A stretch of 64,000 bases of DNA from an uncultured Rickettsiaceae bacterium (GTDB taxonomy: Bacteria; Pseudomonadota; Alphaproteobacteria; Rickettsiales; Rickettsiaceae), in NCBI GenBank assembly GCA_905479865.1, contig CAJQOD010000020.1, positions 21,222 through 85,221 of the forward strand, in the 5' to 3' direction. Positions 55,548-64,000 of this stretch are shown in pieces (positions within the stretch are counted from its first letter, which is position 1; each line of letters opens with the position of its first letter). Position numbers and translations under genes: made by a program. The notes below the pieces were generated by a model. It worked only from the letters and a program-made list of their open reading frames with translations. It had not been told where the DNA came from and ran no database searches.

Positions 55548-56468
55548 GTGAACAACCCATTTAGTCAACCAAAAGTTACGCATAAGATTCGCTTTATTAC
55601 AAACCACAAATCTATAGAGCTTTTTGAGAATTTTTTCCCGGAAGATATCCCGGGAATCAGTATCTGTGAAGTGGAGTCTGTGACAATTGATCCACAAGAT
55701 GACGATCTATGGAGTTTTGAAGTATATCTGGCATTTAAGCCTGATTTAAAGAGTCTGCGAGATGAACTAACCATCTATGCTAATGAGAATGGAGCTTTAC
55801 TTGCCTCGAAAATTACAGCAGAACTTATAGAAGACAAGGATTGGGTGATTGAATATCAAAAACAGCTAAAACCCATTGAAATAGGTAGATTCATAATTAC
55901 TTCAAGTGTACAAAAAACAACATACCCTAAAGATAAAATTCCTGTTTTTATCGAAGCCTCAAGAGCGTTCGGCACTGGTGATCATGCTACAACATCATTA
56001 TGCATAGAAGCTATGGAGTTACTTGAGAAGTTTAACTGCAAAGATATCTTCGATGTTGGTACGGGTAGCGGGATACTCGGTTTTACTGCTGAAAAAATAT
56101 GGCTTAAGGCAAATATCCTGGCTTGTGATATCGATGAAGTCTCAGTAAAAATTGCAAAGGACAATCTGAGTTATAATAATTCAAAAATTCAGTTTTATCA
56201 AAATACGGAAAATAATCTAAATATTCCCAGCTTCTGGAAACAAAAATTTGATCTTATTGTCAGTAATATACTGGCAAAACCGTTAATATCATTGGCGCAA
56301 ATTTTTAAGAATATCTCGCACCCGGAAAGCAGAGTGATATTATCCGGTTTCCTGGATTATCAGAAAGATGAAATTGTCGATGCGTATCAGTTAGCAGGGT
56401 TTGTAGTTGAAAATTCATTATATCAGGAGAAATGGGTAACTTTAATACTCAAAGTAAAAGAAAGTTAA
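55548..56468 (+). CDS. prmA: Ribosomal protein L11 methyltransferase
   Basis: PrmA trimethylates ribosomal protein L11. The 306 residues have an N-terminal substrate-recognition domain (about 1-110). The catalytic domain has EASRAFGTGDHATTSLC (about 141-157), DIFDVGTGSGILGFTAE, NILACDIDEVSVKIA and DLIVSNILAKPLI with the family NxLA motif. No partner gene is close; tlc follows with its own promoter. Confidence 0.94.
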   Translation: MNNPFSQPKVTHKIRFITNHKSIELFENFFPEDIPGISICEVESVTIDPQDDDLWSFEVYLAFKPDLKSLRDELTIYANENGALLASKITAELIEDKDWVIEYQKQLKPIEIGRFIITSSVQKTTYPKDKIPVFIEASRAFGTGDHATTSLCIEAMELLEKFNCKDIFDVGTGSGILGFTAEKIWLKANILACDIDEVSVKIAKDNLSYNNSKIQFYQNTENNLNIPSFWKQKFDLIVSNILAKPLISLAQIFKNISHPESRVILSGFLDYQKDEIVDAYQLAGFVVENSLYQEKWVTLILKVKES

Positions 56469-56477
56469 CCAAAATTA

Positions 56478-56506
56478 TTGACTTTTTGGAGAAGTTTGTA
56501 TATGAT
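56478..56506 (+). promoter_or_regulatory. Promoter of the ATP/ADP translocase gene
   Basis: TTGACT (56478-56483), exactly 17 bases, then TATGAT (56501-56506) make a strong sigma70 match. The ATG at 56547 lies 41 bases after the -10. Confidence 0.65.
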
Positions 56507-56546
56507 CCCGGCATAATTTGAACTTTAACTAAAATGCGATTTAATA

Positions 56547-58052
56547 ATGGAAAAGACTGACTTTCTATCAGAACTAAGAAGAATATTTTGGCCAATTGAA
56601 TGGTATGAAAATAAAAAGTTCATTCCAATGGCTTTAATGATGGCTTGCATTCTGTTTAATTATGCAACTCTCAGGTCTGTTAAGGATGGTCTGGTTGTAA
56701 CGCATATTGGTCCTGAGGCAATTAGCTTCCTTAAGACTTATATTGTATTGCCGTCGGCTGTAATTATGATGATAATTTATGCTAAATTATGCAATGTGAT
56801 GAGCCAGCAAAAAGTCTTCTACACCGTAACATCTTTCTTTATAGCGTATTTTACATTTTTTACTTTTGTGCTATACCCAAATCCTGAAATGTTCCACCCT
56901 GCAGCCAGTACAATTAATGCATTGGTGGATGAGTATCCAAACTTGCAATGGTTTATCAAAATTGGTGGAAATTGGAGCTATGCGTCATTTTATACAATGG
57001 CTGAAATGTGGGGTAGCATGATGCTTACACTGCTATTCTGGCAGTTTGCTAACCAAATCACCAGGACTAGTGAAGCAAAGCGTTTTTATTCTATGTTTGG
57101 ACTACTTGGTAATGTTGCGCTACCGCTTGTAGCTGTGACTTTCTATTTCCTGCTTAGTGAAGACACGCACATTGTTGCAGAAGAAGTAAAACTGATTCCG
57201 GTTTTATGTGTAACTATGATAAGCGGGGCATTCATATTATTCTTGTATTATTGGATGAATCACAATGTTCTTACCGATCCGAGACTATATGATGCAGGAG
57301 CAGTCGGATCTACAAAGAAGAAAAAGGCAAAGCTAAGTCTTGGTGATAGCTTCAAGATGATCTTTACTTCTAGATATCTTGGTCTGGTAGTAATGTTGGT
57401 GCTTTGTTATGGTATTTCCATAAACCTGGTTGAAGGTATCTGGAAATCAAAAATCAAGGAACTGTATCCAACTGTTGAAGCTTATACTTCCTACATGGGT
57501 ACGTTCCAGGCCTATCAGGGTTTTGCTGCCATTTTCTTTATGTTAATTGGAAGTAATATTTTACGTAGAGTTTCCTGGTCAACAGCAGCTACATTCACGC
57601 CTGTTATGATTTTATGTACTGGTCTTGCTTTCTTCTCATTCATCATATTTGATGACAGTATGGGTTTGCAGATTGCTGCATTCTTGGGAACAGGTCCACT
57701 TGCGATGGTTGTTATGGTCGGTATGGCTCAGAATGTTTTAAGTAAAGCTACCAAATATTCTCTTTTTGATTCAACAAAAGAAATGTCTTATATTCCTCTT
57801 GACGATGAAATGAAAACCAAAGGTAAAGCTGCTGTAGATGTTATCGGCGGAAGGTTTGGCAAGTCAGGCGGTGGTATCATTCAATCTACTTTCTTTATTG
57901 TGATGCCTACATACACATTTTCTGAAGCGACTCCATTCTTTGCAGCCATCTTCTTTGTTGTGGTGATATTATGGATATTTGCCGTTAGAGGTCTTGGTAA
58001 GGAATACAATGTAAGACTTGCTGAAAATGAAGTAGTTGCTTTAGCGGTATAA
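56547..58052 (+). CDS. tlcA: ATP/ADP translocase (Tlc/NTT family)
   Basis: Tlc imports host ATP in exchange for bacterial ADP. The 501 residues hold about 12 membrane helices. The sequence closely follows Rickettsia Tlc1 as I remember it, from [20 protein letters not shown] and [11 protein letters not shown] through [13 protein letters not shown] and SVNLVEG-like [17 protein letters not shown] to [14 protein letters not shown]. The conserved charged residues of transport are in these stretches. It indicates an obligate intracellular life with energy parasitism. ATP/ADP exchange is inferred from family and similarity; related copies carry other nucleotides. Confidence 0.95.
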   Translation: MEKTDFLSELRRIFWPIEWYENKKFIPMALMMACILFNYATLRSVKDGLVVTHIGPEAISFLKTYIVLPSAVIMMIIYAKLCNVMSQQKVFYTVTSFFIAYFTFFTFVLYPNPEMFHPAASTINALVDEYPNLQWFIKIGGNWSYASFYTMAEMWGSMMLTLLFWQFANQITRTSEAKRFYSMFGLLGNVALPLVAVTFYFLLSEDTHIVAEEVKLIPVLCVTMISGAFILFLYYWMNHNVLTDPRLYDAGAVGSTKKKKAKLSLGDSFKMIFTSRYLGLVVMLVLCYGISINLVEGIWKSKIKELYPTVEAYTSYMGTFQAYQGFAAIFFMLIGSNILRRVSWSTAATFTPVMILCTGLAFFSFIIFDDSMGLQIAAFLGTGPLAMVVMVGMAQNVLSKATKYSLFDSTKEMSYIPLDDEMKTKGKAAVDVIGGRFGKSGGGIIQSTFFIVMPTYTFSEATPFFAAIFFVVVILWIFAVRGLGKEYNVRLAENEVVALAV

Positions 58053-58120
58053 TCAAAACATATTTGGCTTGGGTAGTGAACTTAATTGTGCTACCCAAAC
58101 TTCAAGTCATATAAGATGTT

Positions 58121-58936
58121 ATGATGAAAATTATTGAGATTGTTCCGTATAATCGGCTTTGGCCTTTCTGGTTTCAAGAAGAACAGGATGTACTTACCAA
58201 AGATCTTGCTGATAATTGTATCGCTGTTCATCATGTAGGGTCTACATCCATTCCGCATTTATATGCAAAACCAAAGATAGATATTATTGTAGTTGTAAAG
58301 GTTCAGAGTAATGCTCATGCTTCTCTTGCAAAGTTGGGTTATGAATATAGAGGTGAATTTAATATTCCACTTCGATATTTCTTTAGAAAAAAACAGCCAT
58401 TCAACATCAATCTTCACCTTTATCAAGAGGGTAATCCAGACATTGAACTCAATCTTTTATTCAGAGATTATTTAAGAAACTCTGCAGCAGCACGTGATGA
58501 ATATAGTTCTTTAAAGCAAAGGTTACTTGAGAAAAAAGAATCACATGAAAAAAACGAATATCAATTAACCGGCTATAATTTGGGTAAAGCTGAGTTTATT
58601 CGAAACATACTAATGCAGGCCGGGTATGATGGGCTTAGCTTCAGGTTTTGCTCGCACCATTTCGAATGGGAATCATACAGGCGTATTGGTCGGGAGCAGA
58701 TATTTGAACCGTTTGGCAAAGTGTATGACTCGAATCATCAAAATTTTTCTCAACCCAACTATTATCATTTCGTTTTATATAAAGGTACGGAAATCGTATC
58801 AATAGCAGAGATGTATCTGCCAGATAACAATGTACCTATGATAAAATATATCGCTACTGATGAACCTTATACGAAGCAGGGATATTCATCACATCTTACC
58901 GAATTGATCAAGAAATGGGTCAGAACCTTAACATAA
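58121..58936 (+). CDS. GrpB-family nucleotidyltransferase domain fused to a (shortened) GNAT domain
   Basis: Residues 1-175 match the GrpB (UPF0157) family, with VHHVGSTSIPHLYAKPKIDI, IVVV and FNINLHLYQEGNPD; the GSTS and Asp residues are those of the nucleotidyltransferase fold. Residues 180-271 look like the start of a GNAT acetyltransferase, with YYHFVLYKGTEIVSIAEMYL and KYIATDEPYTKQGYSSHLTE around the CoA loop. The GNAT ends soon after that loop, without the final strands. The stop at 58936 is 29 bases from the gyrB stop. It may be truncated. Function unknown; an ATG at 58124 is an equal start. Confidence 0.75.
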   Translation: MMKIIEIVPYNRLWPFWFQEEQDVLTKDLADNCIAVHHVGSTSIPHLYAKPKIDIIVVVKVQSNAHASLAKLGYEYRGEFNIPLRYFFRKKQPFNINLHLYQEGNPDIELNLLFRDYLRNSAAARDEYSSLKQRLLEKKESHEKNEYQLTGYNLGKAEFIRNILMQAGYDGLSFRFCSHHFEWESYRRIGREQIFEPFGKVYDSNHQNFSQPNYYHFVLYKGTEIVSIAEMYLPDNNVPMIKYIATDEPYTKQGYSSHLTELIKKWVRTLT

Positions 58937-58964
58937 GAAATTTCCAAGCTCTTTCTGTCAATAT

Positions 58965-61463
<2,499 letters not shown>

Positions 61464-61483
61464 CTAAACTACTGGAGAGATTT

Positions 61484-62347
61484 ATGACAGAACTTACTTT
61501 TAAACAGTTAGATGTAGCCATTGATGAATATGATCTGGTTCTATTTGATCTTTGGGGAGTCATTGTTGAGGGTGGCAAGACTTATCCGGGTGTTGTCGAT
61601 GCGATAAATCGAATGATTACAAAAACAGATATTATGTTTTTAACCAATGCTCCAAGGCCTGCATTTAAAGTTGCGGAGGATTTACGAAATTGGGGAATAT
61701 CGCAAATTGTCGAGGAGATGGTCGTTACTTCCGGGGATATAGCGCACCAGATGATCCAAGAACACCGTATATCTCTTGGTGGGAAAGTGCCAACCATATA
61801 TCATCTTGGTGCAGATCGTAATGAAGATATATTAACTGGACTTGACAATGTTCTGACAGATAATTTAGCAACTGCTGATATATTGCTGCTTAGCCTATAT
61901 CGTGATGAGCATGAGGATATTCATGAGTTTGATCATTTATTAGAGCAAGCTGCGCAAAATCATGATTTGCTAACAATTTGCTCGAATCCTGATACAACAA
62001 TTCCAAAGCATGGTACGCTGCGTTATTGTGCGGGTTATTTTGCCAGTATTATAGAGAAATTTGGCGGCAAAGTTATATATACAGGCAAACCGAAAAGTGT
62101 TGTTTATGATTCTGTGCTACGGAAAAAGAAAGGCATAAAAAAAGACCGTATATTGATGGTAGGCGACACATTTGAGACAGACATTATGGGTGCCAATAAT
62201 GCAGGTATTCACTCGGCGTTAGTGCTGTCTGGAAATTCCGTGCCTTTTCACAACATGCACAAATCCATGGATGATAAATTATCCGCACTCTACGTGCGCG
62301 CTAAAGAAATAGGCGTAATGCCAAGTTTTGTTACTAATATTGTCTAA
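61484..62347 (+). CDS. HAD-superfamily hydrolase, TIGR01459-like
   Basis: The 287 residues show a HAD class IIA layout like NagD. Motif I is LVLFDLWGVIVEGGKTYPG, then FLTNAPRPAFKVAEDL, a cap domain, and the C-terminal GKPKSVVYDSVL and MVGDTFETDIMGANNAGI. Motif I reads DLWG rather than DxD, which is usual for this subgroup. It probably is a phosphatase of unknown substrate. A GGAGAG site precedes the ATG. tsaE follows 3 bases later. Confidence 0.88.
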   Translation: MTELTFKQLDVAIDEYDLVLFDLWGVIVEGGKTYPGVVDAINRMITKTDIMFLTNAPRPAFKVAEDLRNWGISQIVEEMVVTSGDIAHQMIQEHRISLGGKVPTIYHLGADRNEDILTGLDNVLTDNLATADILLLSLYRDEHEDIHEFDHLLEQAAQNHDLLTICSNPDTTIPKHGTLRYCAGYFASIIEKFGGKVIYTGKPKSVVYDSVLRKKKGIKKDRILMVGDTFETDIMGANNAGIHSALVLSGNSVPFHNMHKSMDDKLSALYVRAKEIGVMPSFVTNIV

Positions 62348-62350
62348 ATT

Positions 62351-62782
62351 ATGCCTGATGCAACACAAGAATTTACTTTAAAAAGCGAGCAGGACTCCAA
62401 GAAATTAGCACAGCAATTGGCCAATGACCTTAAGCCCAATGATATCCTAGCCTTTAGCGGTGATTTAGGTTCGGGCAAAACCTTTTTGTGCCGTGAAATC
62501 ATCAAAAATTTATGTGGCAGACAAACAAATGTGACAAGCCCTACTTTCAATTTGCTGCAAATTTATGAATATAAAAATTGTTCGATTTATCATTTTGATT
62601 TATACAGATTGAAACATTCTTCTGAAATTTATGAACTTGGAATCGAAGAAGCTTTTTCCGGCCATATATGCCTTATTGAATGGCCAGAGCTTATAATTGC
62701 AATGCTTCCTAAAGATACTATGCATATCAATATCGAGATAACCGGCAACACTTGGCGAAAAGTTTTTATCAAAAGATGCTAA
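62351..62782 (+). CDS. tsaE: tRNA threonylcarbamoyladenosine biosynthesis ATPase TsaE
   Basis: TsaE is the ATPase needed, with TsaB, TsaD and TsaC, to make t6A at position 37 of tRNAs that read ANN codons. The 143 residues show Walker A FSGDLGSGKTFLCREI (about 35-50), then VTSPTFNLLQIYE and IYHFDLYRLKHSSEIYELG with the conserved HxDxYR, and LIEWPEL near the end. It ends the HAD-tsaE pair. Confidence 0.95.
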   Translation: MPDATQEFTLKSEQDSKKLAQQLANDLKPNDILAFSGDLGSGKTFLCREIIKNLCGRQTNVTSPTFNLLQIYEYKNCSIYHFDLYRLKHSSEIYELGIEEAFSGHICLIEWPELIIAMLPKDTMHINIEITGNTWRKVFIKRC

Positions 62783-62869
62783 CTTATAATTGGTTCTGCA
62801 AGAAATAGTTGAATTGCCATACAAAACTTAATACCATCAATAGTAATATTTTATTGATATGTGGATATT

Positions 62870-64000
62870 ATGGCAAAAAATGACTATCAAAATGCTTCGA
62901 GGCAACAACGTAGACTGGCAGAACAATATCTAAAAGCACATCCTGAACTTAAGAATACCGATATTACCACTTTATCAACTAAAGAATTTGACTTGATCAA
63001 AGCAATGCATATAGAGGTAAACGTAACTGATCATATATTAGGTCCCACAGAAAAACAACTTGAACGCGCAGAACAATATCTAAAAGCACATCCTGAACTT
63101 GAAACTACTTTTGAACAATTATCTGATAAAGAAATTGGTGTTATAGATGCAATATACCGAAATTCCCAAACCACTGTGCAAACGCCAGAAGTGGTTACCG
63201 AACAAAGCAACACACCAACTCTGGAGCAGGAACTACAAGCAGAAATTGCAAAAAGAGTACAAAGGAGACAGAAAACAGTCAATAGTCAAGTAATTGAACA
63301 ACAACCTAAACTTTCCGTTCAAGAATTGATGAAACAGGAAGCTGCCAAGCGCAGAACAACAATGGGTTATAATGAAGAAGATACAGAGCTTGAAGAGGAA
63401 AGCGTTGTAAAAAAGCCTTCTGTGGAAAACGAACCTGAACTTTCCATTCAGGAACAGCAACGACAGAAAAGCAATCTTGCGCAAGATAGTGTAATTTTTG
63501 GCTCTAAGAATGATCCTAAATTATCCGTTACAGTTAGTGATGTAGTTGACCCAATTACCCAGGCAATTCGCAATGAAGTTATTACAACTCAACAATTATT
63601 ATTGCGGGAAGAAATTGCCAAGGGTATGGAAGAAGGCTCTGCACAAGACGCTTTTCGAGGACAAAACCTTACAGCTCTACGTTCATATCTTGCTAGCGAA
63701 AAAGGCAGGGAAGCTGTAACCCAGGTGATGCAAAATCCTGAGATGCAGTCTCAGATGCATAAGATTGAATCAGCTGGATATAAAGCCGTGCATAGTAAAT
63801 TCCAGGATAGTTTCCGTAATGTAGATTGGGGGCAGCTTGGAGCAAATAAAATCCGCACTACGGAAATTACCAATGATGCAGGAGAAGCTGTTTGTACGCT
63901 CAAAGAAACCACCATAGATGCTGCGCCAACAAAGTTAGCCTTAGATAATGGAAAAACGATCGAGGTCAAAAACTATAGACAAATTGATTTTCCAAAAGAA
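62870..64000 (+). CDS. sca4: Sca4-like protein (vinculin-binding effector family), 3' end outside window
   Basis: An open frame of 377 codons from the ATG at 62870 runs off the right edge without a stop. Residues about 226-377 follow Rickettsia Sca4 (geneD, the 120-kDa antigen) as I remember it: DPITQAIRNEVI, QNPEMQSQMHKIESAGYKAVH, NDAGEAVCTLKETT and NYRQIDFP. Rickettsia Sca4 is a secreted cytosolic protein that binds host vinculin and helps spread between cells (established). The N-terminal 80 residues carry two copies of AEQYLKAHPEL in a 50-residue repeat that I do not know from Rickettsia Sca4. Residues 100-220 are Gln/Glu-rich with repeated ELSIQE-type segments. No signal peptide, as expected. 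Confidence 0.8.
   Translation, partial: MAKNDYQNASRQQRRLAEQYLKAHPELKNTDITTLSTKEFDLIKAMHIEVNVTDHILGPTEKQLERAEQYLKAHPELETTFEQLSDKEIGVIDAIYRNSQTTVQTPEVVTEQSNTPTLEQELQAEIAKRVQRRQKTVNSQVIEQQPKLSVQELMKQEAAKRRTTMGYNEEDTELEEESVVKKPSVENEPELSIQEQQRQKSNLAQDSVIFGSKNDPKLSVTVSDVVDPITQAIRNEVITTQQLLLREEIAKGMEEGSAQDAFRGQNLTALRSYLASEKGREAVTQVMQNPEMQSQMHKIESAGYKAVHSKFQDSFRNVDWGQLGANKIRTTEITNDAGEAVCTLKETTIDAAPTKLALDNGKTIEVKNYRQIDFPKE
62918..63100 (+). repeat. 33-bp direct repeat at the start of the Sca4-like gene
   Basis: The 33 bases at 62918-62950 recur exactly at 63068-63100. The offset of 150 bases is 50 codons, so the copies encode one repeated module beginning AEQYLKAHPEL. Confidence 0.9.

Noticed and set aside
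61484..62347. Loss of a catalytic residue in the HAD hydrolase (DLWG for DxD)
   Set aside because: The DxWG form of motif I is usual in this HAD subgroup, so it is not evidence of decay.

Overview
The window comes from an AT-rich (about two-thirds A+T by eye) Gram-negative alphaproteobacterium of the order Rickettsiales, most likely within or near Rickettsiaceae. The pointers are a Rickettsia Tlc1-like ATP/ADP translocase (56.5 kb), a Sca4-like protein running off the right edge (62.9 kb), the hemE-oriC-ppsR origin neighbourhood known from Rickettsia and Caulobacter, split b/b' ATP synthase F0 genes, the CADD folate operon, and lepB-rnc-era and lptD-surA-rsmA blocks. Lipid A genes (lpxD, lpxA, lpxI, fabZ), lptD and an O-polysaccharide type ABC exporter show that it makes an LPS-like outer membrane, unlike Anaplasmataceae. 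Species cannot be told; a protist- or alga-associated relative of Rickettsia is a reasonable guess. TGA is a stop throughout. No rRNA, tRNA, CRISPR or insertion sequence was seen.

Layout. 1-5 kb: end of a LysE-type exporter, then sucA-sucB (2-oxoglutarate dehydrogenase) and rlmH. 5-15.9 kb, nearly all on the minus strand: F0 ATP synthase genes with a DsbA-like lipoprotein, lipid A genes, fmt-def, and hemJ-hemH-hemE. 15.9-16.3 kb: the probable chromosomal replication origin, with two perfect DnaA boxes and several near matches. 16.3-23.8 kb, all on the plus strand: ppsR, coaE, dnaQ, formyltetrahydrofolate cyclo-ligase, cvpA, tatC, serS and a solute-binding/TRIC channel fusion. Genes therefore run away from the origin on both sides. 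23.8-28.1 kb: a YefM-YoeB toxin-antitoxin module with a clear promoter and operators, then the isc iron-sulfur operon (iscR, two cysteine desulfurases, iscU, iscA) headed by a near-consensus IscR box. 28-41 kb: xseA, lptD, a SurA-like chaperone, rsmA, a long coiled-coil protein under a perfect sigma70-type promoter, era, rnc, lepB, a peptidoglycan amidase, rpsB and tsf.

41-50 kb is an accessory surface-polysaccharide island. Four plus-strand genes (GT61, GNAT, GT2, GT10 fucosyltransferase-like) converge on six minus-strand genes (Wzt, Wzm, RmlB, RmlA, FdtA-like ketoisomerase, FdtB-like aminotransferase). RmlA, RmlB, ketoisomerase and aminotransferase form a complete route to a dTDP-3-amino-3,6-dideoxyhexose. 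The GNAT could acetylate it, the transferases could build it into a glycan, and Wzm/Wzt could export the product. 50-53 kb: a folate operon (folB, folKP, folA) with a CADD-type 4-aminobenzoate synthase. 53-62.8 kb: bioY, a DUF1284 protein, a methyltransferase, prmA, the ATP/ADP translocase, a GrpB-GNAT protein, gyrB, a HAD hydrolase and tsaE. The window ends inside the Sca4-like gene.
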